Shown: piece by piece, positions 1 to 8,557 of the stretch
How positions within the stretch are numbered: the stretch's first letter is position 1
How the letters are laid out: every line of letters begins with the position of its first letter
Assembly: GCF_013410345.1 (NCBI RefSeq)
Contig: NZ_JACCFJ010000001.1
Coordinates: 3,013,001 to 3,077,000 of the forward strand
Length of the DNA: 64,000 nucleotides
Direction of reading: 5' to 3'
From: Saccharopolyspora hordei
GTDB taxonomy: Bacteria; Actinomycetota; Actinomycetes; Mycobacteriales; Pseudonocardiaceae
Program-made: the position numbers and the translations under genes
The notes under the pieces: model-generated
What the model saw: the letters and a program-made list of their open reading frames with translations, nothing else
Databases searched by the model: none
Told to the model about the DNA's origin: nothing

Positions 1-694
1 TGATCCGCGCGTCGGGGAACCGCCGCGCCAGCGCGGTGACCGCCTCGGCCTCGACCGGCCCCGGCAGCACCCCGCCCTTGAGCTTGAAGTCGCGGAACCC
101 GTAGCGCCGCTGCGCCGCCTCCGCCTGGCGCACGATCGCCTCCGGTGTGAGGGCTTCCTCGTGGCGCAGCCGCAGCCAGTCGTCGTCGGGCTCGTCCGCC
201 GGGCTCCGGTAGGGCAGGTCGGTGCGCTCCCGGTCACCGACGAAGAACAGGTACCCGAGCACCGGCACGTGGTCACGCTGCCGGCCGTCACCGAGCAGCT
301 CGGCCACCGGCACCTCCAGGTGCTGGCCGAGCAGGTCGAGCATCGCCGATTCCAGCGCGGTGACCGCGTGGACCGTCACGCGCTGGTCGAAGGTCTGCAC
401 CCCGCGGCCGCCCGCGTCGCGGTCGGCGAACCGGGTGCGGACCGCGGTGAGGACCGCACGCACCCGGCCCACCGGCTGGCCGACGACCAGCTCCGCGGAG
501 TCCTCGAGGGTGCGGCGGACCGTTTCCCCGCCGGGCACCTCGCCGACCCCGGTCCGGCCTTCGGAGTCGGTGAGCACCACCAGGTTCCGGGTGAAGTGCG
601 GGGCGTGCGCCCCGCTGAGGTTGAGCAGCATGCTGTCGTGCCCGGCGATCGGCACCACCCGCATGCCGGTGACCACGGGCTGCGTGCGCGCCAT
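1..694 (-). CDS. gudD: Glucarate dehydratase, N-terminal part (cut by window edge)
   Basis: Converts D-glucarate to 5-dehydro-4-deoxy-D-glucarate in the cytosol. The 231 visible residues follow the enolase-superfamily GudD pattern closely: the [14 protein letters not shown] stretch (about 19-32), [10 protein letters not shown] (89-97) and the F-K-L-K motif with K204 and K206, the KxK pair that acts as base in this family. The metal-ligand half of the barrel lies beyond base 1. It sits 62 bases after kdgD on the same strand, so the two successive pathway enzymes are probably one operon. Start chosen at ATG 692-694, after a GGAGGGA-type ribosome site. Confident in function from sequence memory of the family. 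Confidence 0.93.
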   Translation of the reverse strand, partial: MARTQPVVTGMRVVPIAGHDSMLLNLSGAHAPHFTRNLVVLTDSEGRTGVGEVPGGETVRRTLEDSAELVVGQPVGRVRAVLTAVRTRFADRDAGGRGVQTFDQRVTVHAVTALESAMLDLLGQHLEVPVAELLGDGRQRDHVPVLGYLFFVGDRERTDLPYRSPADEPDDDWLRLRHEEALTPEAIVRQAEAAQRRYGFRDFKLKGGVLPGPVEAEAVTALARRFPDARI

Positions 695-719
695 CCGTCC
701 CTCCGTCCTCGGTGTGCGT

Positions 720-743
720 GGCGCCGGGAACCGCCGCGGCGCC
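720..743. other. Hairpin between kdgD and gudD
   Basis: GGCGCCG at 720-726 pairs with CGGCGCC at 737-743 around a 10-base loop, just before the gudD leader. It is GC-only with no T run, so a weak attenuator or RNA stability element is as likely as a terminator. Confidence 0.35.
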
Positions 744-756
744 GGGGGTTGCCGCC

Positions 757-1680
757 TCAGCGCAGGTCCGTCACGCGCTCGACCAGGTCGCGCAGCGCGC
801 TGAGCTCGGCGTCGTCCAGGTCGACCAGCGGCGGCCGCACCGGGCCCGCCGGGCGGCCGACGACCCGCATGCCGGCCTTGACGATGCTCACCGCGTACCC
901 GGCGCGCCGGTTGCGGATGTCGCAGTACGGCAGCACGAACTCCTCCAGGTACCGGTACACGGCCGCGCGGTCGCGGTCGCGCACCGCCTGGTAGAAGCGC
1001 AGCGCGAACTCGGGCACGAAGTTGAACATCGCCGAGGAGTAGGTGGTCACGCCCAGCTCCAGCAGCGGCAGCGCGAACGTCTCCGCCGTCGGCAGCCCGC
1101 CGACGTAGGTGAGCCGGTCACCGAGCCGCGCGTACAGGCGGGTCATCTTCTCCACGTTGCCCACGCCGTCCTTGAACCCCACCAGGTTCGGGCACTGCTC
1201 GGCCAGTTCGGCGACAGTGGTGTCCGCGAAGACCGCGTTGGCCCGGCTGTAGAGGACGACCCCGAGCCGGGTGGCCGCGCAGACCGCGCGGACGTGCGCG
1301 GCGAGCCCGGCCTGGTCGGCCTCGGTCAGGTAGGGCGGGAACAGCAGCACCCCGGCCGCCCCGGCGCGTTCGGCGGCGCGGGCCATCTCCACCGCCATCG
1401 CGGTGCCGTACCCGACCGGGGCGATCACCGGCACCCCGTCCGGGGCCTCCTCGACGGCGGCCCGCACCACCTGCTCCACCTCAGCGGGGGTCAGCGAGAA
1501 GAACTCCCCGGTGCCGCCCGCCGCGAACAGCCCGGCCGCGCCGAAACCGCCCAGCCGGCCGATGTTCTCGCGGTAGGCGGCCTCGTCGAAGCTGAGGTCG
1601 GGCCGGAAGTGGGTCACCGGGAACGACAGCAGTCCGCTGGCCAGCTGCCGGGCCATGTCGGTGGGCGAGTACGCGGACAT
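757..1680 (-). CDS. kdgD: 5-dehydro-4-deoxyglucarate dehydratase
   Basis: Decarboxylating dehydratase: 5-dehydro-4-deoxy-D-glucarate gives 2,5-dioxopentanoate (2-ketoglutarate semialdehyde), CO2 and water. The 307-residue protein is a DHDPS/NAL-fold class I enzyme with GGTGE at 55-59, Tyr144 in LYSRAN and the Schiff-base Lys170 in [10 protein letters not shown]. It starts at ATG 1678-1680 behind a GGAGGAG ribosome site; longer readings have no family similarity. It is the first gene of a leftward kdgD-gudD operon, divergent from a LysR gene. The semialdehyde dehydrogenase that should finish the pathway is not adjacent on the visible side and may lie left of the window. Confidence 0.93.
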   Translation of the reverse strand: MSAYSPTDMARQLASGLLSFPVTHFRPDLSFDEAAYRENIGRLGGFGAAGLFAAGGTGEFFSLTPAEVEQVVRAAVEEAPDGVPVIAPVGYGTAMAVEMARAAERAGAAGVLLFPPYLTEADQAGLAAHVRAVCAATRLGVVLYSRANAVFADTTVAELAEQCPNLVGFKDGVGNVEKMTRLYARLGDRLTYVGGLPTAETFALPLLELGVTTYSSAMFNFVPEFALRFYQAVRDRDRAAVYRYLEEFVLPYCDIRNRRAGYAVSIVKAGMRVVGRPAGPVRPPLVDLDDAELSALRDLVERVTDLR

Positions 1681-1831
1681 CGGCGATCTCCTCCGTGGGC
1701 GTGCGACCTCGTCGCGGCGGGGCGGTGACGAGCCGGAGCGGGGCTCAGGCGTCGTCGCGGTCGACAGTAAGGTGACCCATCGATGCCCGTCCAACTCAAA
1801 CAAAGCATCCACTGATACCGGGTCAGCATCG
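1681..1831. promoter_or_regulatory. kdgD-lysR divergent promoter with repeated CATCGATG
   Basis: The 151-base divergent region carries the palindrome CATCGATG at 1778-1785 and again at 1827-1834, the second overlapping the LysR start codon. ATCGATG recurs at 2764-2770 in front of the permease gene. The three copies around genes of one pathway suggest binding sites for the LysR protein; no binding is shown by sequence alone. Confidence 0.4.
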
Positions 1832-2707
1832 ATGTTCACGCTCAACCAACTCACCGGTTTCGTCGCCGTGGCCGAGGAGCAGCACTTCGGCCGGGCCGCG
1901 CAGCGGCTGCGCATGACCCAGCCCCCGCTGACGCGGCAGATCCAGCAGCTGGAGAAGGAGCTGCAGGTCCAGCTGTTCGACCGCACCAGCCGCACCGTGC
2001 GGCTGACCCCGGCCGGGCGCGCGTTCCTGCAGGACGCGCGACGCCTGCTGCACGAGGCGGAGAACGCCGCGCTCTCGGTGCGACGCGTCACCCTGGGCCA
2101 GAGCGGCGTCATCCGCGTCGGGTTCACCGCGACCTCGGCCTACGGCGTGCTCGGCGGTCTGCTGGCGACGGTGCGCGAACACCTGCCGCACGTGGACGTG
2201 GTGCTGCACGAGCTGGTGACCCGGGACCAGGCGGAGCGGCTCTCGGGCGGTTCCCTCGACCTCGGGCTGGCCCGCCCGCCGGCCGCCCGGCCCGAGCTGG
2301 AGTCCCGGCTGCTGCGCGCGGAACCGCTGCTGGCGGCGCTGCCGGAGGGCCACCCGCTCGCTGCGGGGTCGGACCCGCTGGACCTCAGCGAGTTCCACGG
2401 TGCCGACGTGGTGATGTACTCGCCGACGGAGGCGCGGTACTTCCACGAGCTGCTCGTCGCGACCTTCGGCCGGGCCGGGGTGCAGCCCACCTACGTGCAG
2501 TACGTCAGCCAGATCCACACCGCTCTCGCGCTGGTGCAGGTCGGCCTCGGCAGCGCGCTGGTGCCCGCCACCGCGGCGCGGCTGCACCTCGACGGCGTGC
2601 ACTTCCGCCCGCTGCAGCTGCCCGAACCCGACCCGGTGGAGCTGCACCTGGTCTGGCGCCGGGCCAACGACAACCCGGCCCTGCACGCGCTGCTCGACCT
2701 GCTCTGA
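1832..2707 (+). CDS. LysR-family regulator of glucarate/galactarate genes
   Basis: A 291-residue LysR protein: winged HTH in the first 60 residues ([16 protein letters not shown]), then a linker helix and a periplasmic-binding-type effector domain from about residue 90. It is divergent from kdgD-gudD and just upstream of the permease and galactarate dehydratase genes, so it probably senses the sugar diacid or a pathway intermediate and controls both sides. Start is ATG 1832, which gives the usual family N-terminus; upstream in-frame codons add sequence foreign to the family. Its own start codon lies inside a CATCGATG site, compatible with autoregulation. Confidence 0.88.
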   Translation: MFTLNQLTGFVAVAEEQHFGRAAQRLRMTQPPLTRQIQQLEKELQVQLFDRTSRTVRLTPAGRAFLQDARRLLHEAENAALSVRRVTLGQSGVIRVGFTATSAYGVLGGLLATVREHLPHVDVVLHELVTRDQAERLSGGSLDLGLARPPAARPELESRLLRAEPLLAALPEGHPLAAGSDPLDLSEFHGADVVMYSPTEARYFHELLVATFGRAGVQPTYVQYVSQIHTALALVQVGLGSALVPATAARLHLDGVHFRPLQLPEPDPVELHLVWRRANDNPALHALLDLL

Positions 2708-2763
2708 CGCTCCACCGTGGACTGCGTCGCGGGTCGTGCGCGACCGATGCGGTCAGGGTATTG

Positions 2764-2838
2764 ATCGATGTCCATTCGGTGTTGGACCGGAATCGGTGCA
2801 CCGCCTTACTGTCCTGGTCACTGCGGAGCGCTCCGCAG
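2764..2838 (+). promoter_or_regulatory. Permease leader: ATCGATG site and an 18-bp perfect palindrome
   Basis: ATCGATG lies at 2764-2770. Further down, CTGCGGAGCGCTCCGCAG at 2821-2838 is a perfect 18-base palindrome with no loop, ending 17 bases before the permease start and just upstream of its GGGAGGA ribosome site. With no loop it fits a protein-binding dyad better than a terminator, and a bound dimer there would block transcription or ribosome access. Confidence 0.4.
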
Positions 2839-2855
2839 CGACCGGGAGGACACCG

Positions 2856-4220
2856 ATGTCTGACACCGCAGCAGCTCCCGAGGTCGGGCGGGCCGGCACG
2901 ACGACCGGCCGCCGCGTCCCGACCCGGTACTTGGTCCTGGCGCTGATCTTCATCATCACGGCGCTCAACTACGCCGACCGCAGCAGCCTGTCGATCACCG
3001 GCACCAGCCTGCGAGCCGACCTGGGCTTCAGCAGCGTGCAGCTCGGCTACATCTTCTCCGCGTTCAGCTGGGCCTACGTGATGGGCCAGCTGCCCGGCGG
3101 GATCCTGCTCGACCGCTTCGGCGCCCGCCGCGTCTACGCCCTGAGCCTCGCGCTGTGGACGGCGGTCACCGCCGCGATCAGCCTGGTCGGCCTCATCACC
3201 ACGCCGGTGCTGGTGTCGGTGGCGGTCGTCTTCGGGCTCCGGCTCCTGCTGGGCGTCTTCGAATCGCCCGCGTTCCCGGCGAACGCGCGGGTGGCCACCG
3301 CCTGGTTCCCGACCGCCGAGCGCGGCCGGGCGACCGCGGTCTTCAACTCCGCGCAGTACTTCGCCACCGCCCTGTTCGCCCCGCTGATGGGCTGGATCAC
3401 CCACCAGTTCGGCTGGCGCTGGGTGTTCGTCGTGCTCGGCGCGCTCGGCCTGGTGCTGGCGGTGGTGTGGCTGCGCTGGATGGACACCCCGCGGAACCAC
3501 CGGCGGGTCACCCCGGACGAGCTCGAGACGATCCGCTCCGGCGGCGGGCTGGTCGACCTGGACGCGCCGAAGGGCTCCGTGCAGCGGGCCCGGCTGGACC
3601 GGCGCACCATGGCCCGGATCTTCTCCACGCGCCCGCTCTGGGGCGTCTACCTCTCCCAGTACGCGGTGAACGCGCTGACCTACTTCTTCATCACCTGGTT
3701 CCCGGTCTACCTGGTGGAGGGCCGTGGGCTGTCGCTGCTGGAGGTCGGGTTCGTCGCGGCGCTGCCCGCGCTGTGCGGCTTCGCCGGCGGACTGGCGGGC
3801 GGCTTCCTCTCCGACGCCCTGCTGCGCCGCGGGCACTCGCTCACCTTCGCGCGCAAGCTGCCGTCGGTCGTCGGCATGGTGCTGGCGACCAGCATCGCCC
3901 TCTGCAGCCTCACCGACAGCAGCGCGCTGATCGTAGCGATCATGACGCTGGCCTTCTTCGGCAAGGGGATCGGCTCGCTGGGCTGGGCCATCACCACCGA
4001 CCTCGCGCCCCCGCAGGCCGCCAGCTTCGTCGGCTCGACGATGAACGCGTTCGGCAACGTGGCGGGCATCGTGACGCCCATCGTCATCGGTTACACCGTG
4101 CAGGCCACCCAGTCCTTCGACGTGGCGCTGTGGTTCGTCGCCGCGCACGGAGCGCTGGCCCTGGTGGGCCTGGCCGTGATGGGCACCATCAAGCGCATCC
4201 AGTTCGACGAGCCGGACTGA
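2856..4220 (+). CDS. gudP: MFS sugar-diacid permease (GudP-like, ACS family)
   Basis: A 454-residue, 12-helix MFS carrier of the anion:cation symporter family. The first helix reads ALNYADRSSLSI, close to the INYLDRSNLSI of GudP/GarP D-glucarate and D-galactarate permeases, and the helix 2-3 loop has LPGGILLDRFGARRV. It likely brings D-glucarate or galactarate in with protons. ATG 2856 follows GGGAGGA at proper spacing. The next gene, galactarate dehydratase, starts 15 bases downstream, so they are one transcript. The symbol is by similarity; exact substrate (glucarate, galactarate or both) is inferred from neighbours. Confidence 0.85.
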   Translation: MSDTAAAPEVGRAGTTTGRRVPTRYLVLALIFIITALNYADRSSLSITGTSLRADLGFSSVQLGYIFSAFSWAYVMGQLPGGILLDRFGARRVYALSLALWTAVTAAISLVGLITTPVLVSVAVVFGLRLLLGVFESPAFPANARVATAWFPTAERGRATAVFNSAQYFATALFAPLMGWITHQFGWRWVFVVLGALGLVLAVVWLRWMDTPRNHRRVTPDELETIRSGGGLVDLDAPKGSVQRARLDRRTMARIFSTRPLWGVYLSQYAVNALTYFFITWFPVYLVEGRGLSLLEVGFVAALPALCGFAGGLAGGFLSDALLRRGHSLTFARKLPSVVGMVLATSIALCSLTDSSALIVAIMTLAFFGKGIGSLGWAITTDLAPPQAASFVGSTMNAFGNVAGIVTPIVIGYTVQATQSFDVALWFVAAHGALALVGLAVMGTIKRIQFDEPD

Positions 4221-4235
4221 GACGGAAGGAAGTCC

Positions 4236-5378
4236 ATGACCACGACCGGATCCGCCACCCTGGACCGGATCGAGCGCGTGCGGATCTCCTCGGTGACCGT
4301 GCCGCTGCCGACCGCGATCAGCGACGCCAAGGTGTTCACCGGGCGGCAGCAGCCGATGACCGAGGTGGCGGTGCTGTTCGCCGAGATCACCACGGCCGAG
4401 GGCCAGGAGGGCGTCGGCTTCAGCTACTCCAAGCGCGCGGGCGGCCCCGGCCAGTACGCGCACGCCTGCGAGATCGCCCCGGTGCTCCTCGGCGAAGACC
4501 CCAGCGACATCGGCAAGATCTGGGACGAGCTCGTCTGGGCCGGCGCCTCCGTGGGCCGCAGCGGGCTGTCGGTGCAGGCGATCGCGGCCTTCGACGTCGC
4601 GCTGTGGGACCTCAAGGCCAAGCGGGCCGGCCTGCCGTTGGCCAAGCTCCTCGGCGCGCACCGCGACTCGGTGCGCTGCTACAACACCTCCGGCGGTTTC
4701 CTGCACGCGCCGATCGAGGAGGTCGTCGACCGGGCGGCGGAGTCGGTGGCGCGCGGCATCGGCGGCATCAAGCTCAAGGTCGGCCACCCGGACAACGCCG
4801 TCGACCTGGCCCGGGTGACCGCGGTGCGGGAGGCGGTCGGCGACGGCGTGGCGCTCATGGTCGACGCCAACCAGCAGTGGGACCGCCCCACCGCGCGGCG
4901 CATGTGCCGCGCCCTGGAGCCGATGGACCTGGTGTGGATCGAAGAACCGCTGGACGCCCACGACTTCGAGGGCCACGCCGTGCTCGCGTCCACCTTCGAC
5001 ACCTCCATCGCCACGGGGGAGATGCTGACCAGCGTGGCCGAGCACCGCGAGCTGATCCGGGCGGGCGGGGCGGACGTCGTCCAGCCCGACGCCCCGCGCG
5101 TCGGCGGCATCACCCAGTTCCTGAAGGTGATGGCCCTGGCCGACGACCGGAACCTCCAGCTGGCCCCGCACTTCGCGATGGAGATCCACATCCACCTGGC
5201 GGCGGCCTACGCCAGGGAGCCCTGGGTGGAGCACTTCGAGTGGCTGGACCCCCTGTTCGACGAGCACCTGCGCATCGAGGGCGGCCGGATGCACCTCTCG
5301 CCGCGCCCGGGCCTCGGCGTGACGATCAGCGACCAGGCCCGGTCCTGGACGGTCGCCGACCACGAGGTCCACGCCTGA
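4236..5378 (+). CDS. L-talarate/galactarate dehydratase
   Basis: A 380-residue mandelate-racemase-subgroup enolase enzyme that dehydrates galactarate (meso-galactaric acid) or L-talarate to 5-dehydro-4-deoxyglucarate, the substrate of kdgD. It matches the Salmonella talarate/galactarate dehydratase almost throughout, including SDAKVFTGRQ (29-38), FSYSKRAGG (62-70) and CYNTSGGFLH (148-157). Catalytic parts are visible: K179/K181 in IKLKVG, metal ligands D210, E236 and E262, and the H312/D285 dyad in APHFAME and QPDAPR. With gudD on the other strand this gives two diacid entry points into one intermediate. Confidence 0.92.
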   Translation: MTTTGSATLDRIERVRISSVTVPLPTAISDAKVFTGRQQPMTEVAVLFAEITTAEGQEGVGFSYSKRAGGPGQYAHACEIAPVLLGEDPSDIGKIWDELVWAGASVGRSGLSVQAIAAFDVALWDLKAKRAGLPLAKLLGAHRDSVRCYNTSGGFLHAPIEEVVDRAAESVARGIGGIKLKVGHPDNAVDLARVTAVREAVGDGVALMVDANQQWDRPTARRMCRALEPMDLVWIEEPLDAHDFEGHAVLASTFDTSIATGEMLTSVAEHRELIRAGGADVVQPDAPRVGGITQFLKVMALADDRNLQLAPHFAMEIHIHLAAAYAREPWVEHFEWLDPLFDEHLRIEGGRMHLSPRPGLGVTISDQARSWTVADHEVHA

Positions 5379-5400
5379 TCCCGCTGCGCAGGTCGACGCC

Positions 5401-5442
5401 CGTGAGCACTTTCCGGGGCTGTGGCACCGGAAAGTGCTCACG
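5401..5442. terminator. 16-bp perfect hairpin after galactarate dehydratase
   Basis: CGTGAGCACTTTCCGG (5401-5416) pairs exactly with CCGGAAAGTGCTCACG (5427-5442) around a 10-base loop. It lies 22 bases after the dehydratase stop and before the next gene. No U tract follows, which is common for actinobacterial terminators. The unusually long, perfect arms could also mark a dispersed intergenic palindrome. Confidence 0.7.
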
Positions 5443-5493
5443 GAAAAGCGACCTGTGCGCGCTGCGGAGGGGCTGCCGACTACGGTGGTCGGC

Positions 5494-5814
5494 ATGGACA
5501 GCGTTGACGGGCTCCGGGACAGGTTGCGGGACTTCGCGGCGGCGCGGGACTGGGAGCAGTACCACACGCCGAAGAACCTGGCGATGGCGCTCAGCGGGGA
5601 GGCCGGGGAGCTGGTCGCGGAGCTGCAGTGGGTGGACGACGCCGGTGCCGTGGCGGGCCTGGCGGAAGGCGGGCTCAAGGACCGGCTGGCCGACGAGGCG
5701 GCCGACGTCCTGCTCTACCTCATCAGGCTGACCGACGTCTGCGGCATCGACCTCGTCGAAGCCGCCAACGCCAAGATCGACCGCAACGAGACGCGCTTCC
5801 CCCCGACCGCCTGA
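5494..5814 (+). CDS. MazG-like nucleotide pyrophosphohydrolase
   Basis: A 106-residue protein of the all-alpha NTP pyrophosphohydrolase type (MazG/RS21-C6/dCTPase-like). It has the pattern NLAMALSGEAGELVAELQW (about 28-46) followed by DEAADVLLYLIRLTD (68-82), the paired E-x-x-E and E-x-x-D metal-binding helices. Proteins of this size hydrolyse non-canonical or excess dNTPs to the monophosphate. It starts at ATG 5494, giving the family N-terminus with YHTPKNLAMAL. It stands alone between two catabolic blocks, and no link to them is visible. Confidence 0.85.
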   Translation: MDSVDGLRDRLRDFAAARDWEQYHTPKNLAMALSGEAGELVAELQWVDDAGAVAGLAEGGLKDRLADEAADVLLYLIRLTDVCGIDLVEAANAKIDRNETRFPPTA

Positions 5815-5829
5815 GCCGGGCGGTCGGGG
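5801..5829. terminator. Shared terminator hairpin between convergent genes
   Basis: CCCCGACCGCC (5801-5811) pairs with GGCGGTCGGGG (5819-5829), loop of 7. The stem overlaps the end of the pyrophosphohydrolase gene and ends just before the stop of the convergent dctA, so it can serve both strands. Confidence 0.65.
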
Positions 5830-5830
5830 C

Positions 5831-7240
5831 TCAGCTGCTCGCGCTCGTCGGGGTGAGCCCGTCCGCCGACGTCTGCTTCGGCACGTCGGAAGACCGGGGC
5901 GGTGCTTCAGGTTCCTGCGCCGTCGCTCGCTCTGCGGAGGTCCGGTCGGCGAGGACGCGGCGGGCGCGCTCGACGTCGAGTGCCCCGTCCCACTTGGCGA
6001 TCGCCAGCGTCGCCACCGCGTTGCCGTAGAAGTTGACCAGCGCTCGGCACTCGGACATGAACTTGTCGATGCCGAAGATCAGCATGATGCCCGCCGCGGG
6101 GACGGTGCCGATGGTCGACAGGGTGGCGGTCAGCGCGATGAATCCGCCACCGGCCACCCCGGCCGCGCCCTTCGAGGTGAGGAGCATGACCGCGAGCAGG
6201 CCGATCTGCTGGCCGACGCTCAGCGGGGTGTTGGTGGCCTGGGCGATGTAGACGGCGGCCAGCGACAGGTAGATCGCCGCGCCGTCGAGGTTGAAGCTGT
6301 AGCCGGTGGGCACGACCAGGCCCACCGTGGTGCGGTCGGCGCCCATGAAGGTCATCTTCCGCATCAGGCCGGGCAGCGCCGGTTCGGCGGTGGAGGTGCC
6401 GAGGACGAGGAAGAACTCGTCCTTGAGGTAGCGGAACAGCTGGAAGATGTTGAGCCGGACGTAGAGCGCGAGGAAGCCGCCCAAGACGACCACCACGAAC
6501 AGGACCGAGGTGGCGTAGAACAGCGCGATCAGCGAGCCGAGACTGGTCAACGTGGACAGTCCGAACGCCCCGACCGCGTAGGCCATGGCGCCGAAGGCGC
6601 CGAGCGGGGCGGCCTTCATCACGAAGCTCAGGACCTTGAACACGACCTCGGTCAGCCGCTTGACCCCGGCGGCGATCGGCTCGCCGATCGGGCCGACCGC
6701 CTTGATCGCGATGCCGAAGAGCACGGCCAGGAAGATGATCTGCAGGATGTCGCCCTCGGCGAACGCGCCGAAGAAGCTCTCCGGCACCAGGTGCGTGAAG
6801 AACTCCCACCACTGCTGGGTTTCGCCGGTCTCGACGTACTGCTGCGCGGTCCCGCTCACCTGGATCTTCGACGGGTCGGCGTTGACGCCTTCGCCGAGCC
6901 GGACGACGTTGATCGCGACGAGCCCGATCACCAGCGCGACGATGGTGCCGATCTGGAAGTAGGTCAGCGCTTTCAGCCCGGTGAGCCCGACCTTCTTCAG
7001 GTCGGCGACACCGGCGATCCCGCCGATGATGGTCAGGAAGACGATCGGCCCGATGAGCATCTTCATCGCGGCGATGAAGGTCGTCCCGATCGGCTGCATC
7101 GCCTCGCCGAGATCCGGCCACCGCCAGCCGAGCAGGATGCCGACGACGATCGCGACCAGGACCTGGAAGTAGAGCTGCCGGTACCAGGGCTTCGCCCCGG
7201 TTCTCCCGGGCGGCAGCGGTTTTTGTGCGGTCTGCGCCAT
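5831..7240 (-). CDS. dctA: C4-dicarboxylate:cation symporter
   Basis: A 469-residue DAACS-family carrier. DctA hallmarks are present: GTSTAEPALPG, GYSFNLDGAAIY, LTSKGAAGVAGGGF and the C-terminal DKFMSECRALVNFYGNAVAT segment. About eight helices plus two re-entrant hairpins are expected. DctA proteins import succinate, malate, fumarate and, in some bacteria, tartrate. The start ATG 7240 sits behind AGGAG. It is downstream of glycerate kinase (38-base gap) and near a tartrate/D-malate-type dehydrogenase, so tartrate or D-malate is the likely physiological substrate here; that is inferred from context. Confidence 0.87.
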   Translation of the reverse strand: MAQTAQKPLPPGRTGAKPWYRQLYFQVLVAIVVGILLGWRWPDLGEAMQPIGTTFIAAMKMLIGPIVFLTIIGGIAGVADLKKVGLTGLKALTYFQIGTIVALVIGLVAINVVRLGEGVNADPSKIQVSGTAQQYVETGETQQWWEFFTHLVPESFFGAFAEGDILQIIFLAVLFGIAIKAVGPIGEPIAAGVKRLTEVVFKVLSFVMKAAPLGAFGAMAYAVGAFGLSTLTSLGSLIALFYATSVLFVVVVLGGFLALYVRLNIFQLFRYLKDEFFLVLGTSTAEPALPGLMRKMTFMGADRTTVGLVVPTGYSFNLDGAAIYLSLAAVYIAQATNTPLSVGQQIGLLAVMLLTSKGAAGVAGGGFIALTATLSTIGTVPAAGIMLIFGIDKFMSECRALVNFYGNAVATLAIAKWDGALDVERARRVLADRTSAERATAQEPEAPPRSSDVPKQTSADGLTPTSASS

Positions 7241-7277
7241 TGCATTCTCCTGCACGTGGTCGAGCGGCGGTGGTCGG

Positions 7278-8414
7278 TCATCCGAAAGCTGGTTCGGGAG
7301 CGAGGAGTTCAGCGGCGATCCGTTCGCCGAGCTGTTCCAGCAGCGGTTCGGCCTCGCGCAAGCAGCGGTTGGCGTCCGCTTCGACGTCGGTGAGCGCGAA
7401 AGCCGCGGTGAAGCCCGCTGCGGTGAGCTCTCCACGGGTGAGCTGGTTGCGCCCGGCTGCTGCCACGACGGGGATTCCGGCCGCGCGAGCGGCCGAGGCG
7501 ACCCCGGCGGGCGCCTTGCCGCGCAGGGTCTGGTGGTCCAGCGAGCCTTCCCCGGTGACCACCAGGTCCGCGCCCGGGAGCTGCTGGGCGAACCCGGTCA
7601 GCTCGAGGACGAGCTCGATCCCGGAGCGCAGCTGCCCGCCGAGGGCCAGCAGCGCGAATCCGGCGCCGCCCGCCGCTCCGGCACCCGGGTGGCCCGAAAC
7701 CGCCGTGCCGGTGGCGTTCTCCAGCAGCTCCGCCCAGCGGCCGAGGGCGGGTTCGAGTTCCGCGATCGCGCCCGCGTCGGCGCCCTTCTGCGGTCCGTAA
7801 ACCGCTGCGGCGCCGTTCGGTCCGAGCAGGGGGTTGTCGACGTCGCAGGCCACGACCAGCCGGGCTGCGTCCGGCCCGGTCAGGCGCGGGTGCAGACTGC
7901 TGAGATCGACGGCGCGGACGGCGCTCAGCAGCGAGGTCCGGTTTCCCGCCCGGTCGAACAGCCGACCGCCGAGCGCGGCCACGATGCCCGTTCCGCCATC
8001 GGTGGTCGCGCTGCCGCCCAGCCCGACGACGACGGTGCGGTGGCCCGCGTCGAGGGCGGCGGCGATCACCTGGCCGGTGCCGTGCGAGGAGGCCGCCATC
8101 GCGGTGGCAGGTGTGGTTCTCGGGATCCGGCCCAGGCCGGAGACGTCCGCGAGCTCCACGACCGCAACGCCGTCACGTTGGACGTAGCCGGTCTCGACGG
8201 GGCGACCGAGCGGGTCCGCGGCCGTGACCGGGACGCGGGTGAAGCCCGCCGCTTCGAACGCGTCCAGGGTGCCTTCACCGCCGTCGGCCACGGGCCGTTC
8301 GCGGACGGCGGGGAGGGAGTGGTGGCGCCGCAGTCCGCGGGAGAGCGCGGCGGTCGCGCGGGCCGCGTCGATGGAACCCTTGAACGAGTCGAGAGCCACG
8401 ACCACCTCGTGCAT
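7278..8414 (-). CDS. Glycerate kinase (GarK/GlxK type)
   Basis: Phosphorylates D-glycerate, giving 2-phosphoglycerate in the GarK/GlxK type. The 378-residue protein starts MHEVVVALDSFKGS and has RPVADGGEGTLDAF at about 41-54, GLGGSATTDGGTG near 120 and TGEGSLDHQTLRGKAP near 280, all signatures of the type 1 glycerate kinase family. ATG 8414 follows GAGGAGG. It is the first gene of a leftward pair with dctA and diverges from a LysR gene. A tartrate dehydrogenase/decarboxylase that can make D-glycerate is encoded beyond that LysR gene, which explains the kinase. Confidence 0.9.
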   Translation of the reverse strand: MHEVVVALDSFKGSIDAARATAALSRGLRRHHSLPAVRERPVADGGEGTLDAFEAAGFTRVPVTAADPLGRPVETGYVQRDGVAVVELADVSGLGRIPRTTPATAMAASSHGTGQVIAAALDAGHRTVVVGLGGSATTDGGTGIVAALGGRLFDRAGNRTSLLSAVRAVDLSSLHPRLTGPDAARLVVACDVDNPLLGPNGAAAVYGPQKGADAGAIAELEPALGRWAELLENATGTAVSGHPGAGAAGGAGFALLALGGQLRSGIELVLELTGFAQQLPGADLVVTGEGSLDHQTLRGKAPAGVASAARAAGIPVVAAAGRNQLTRGELTAAGFTAAFALTDVEADANRCLREAEPLLEQLGERIAAELLAPEPAFG

Positions 8415-8493
8415 GCATCCTCCTCGCCCTGCGAACGTGGGCACCACAGTGACCGCGGACGCGGTGCGCCGTCCAAGAGAAAGTCGCTACCCG

Positions 8494-8516
8494 ACTGATA
8501 GGTTCTGCTGATCAGT
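8494..8516. promoter_or_regulatory. LysR-type operator ACTGAT-N11-ATCAGT
   Basis: ACTGAT (8494-8499) and ATCAGT (8511-8516) are perfect inverted repeats separated by 11 bases, the T-N11-A geometry of LysR-family recognition sites. The site lies between glycerate kinase and the divergent LysR gene, 42 bases before the latter's start. This is the clearest LysR-type operator in the window. Confidence 0.65.
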
Positions 8517-8557
8517 GGGCTCTGACCTGCCCATACGTCGCGTGGAGGAGTGCGCCC

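Noticed and set aside
2505-5678. A 1057-codon open frame on the minus strand across the permease and dehydratase genes
   Set aside because: Composition rich in His, Arg, Gly and Asp and no domain; it mirrors real genes in high-GC DNA. Same for the other long antisense frames.
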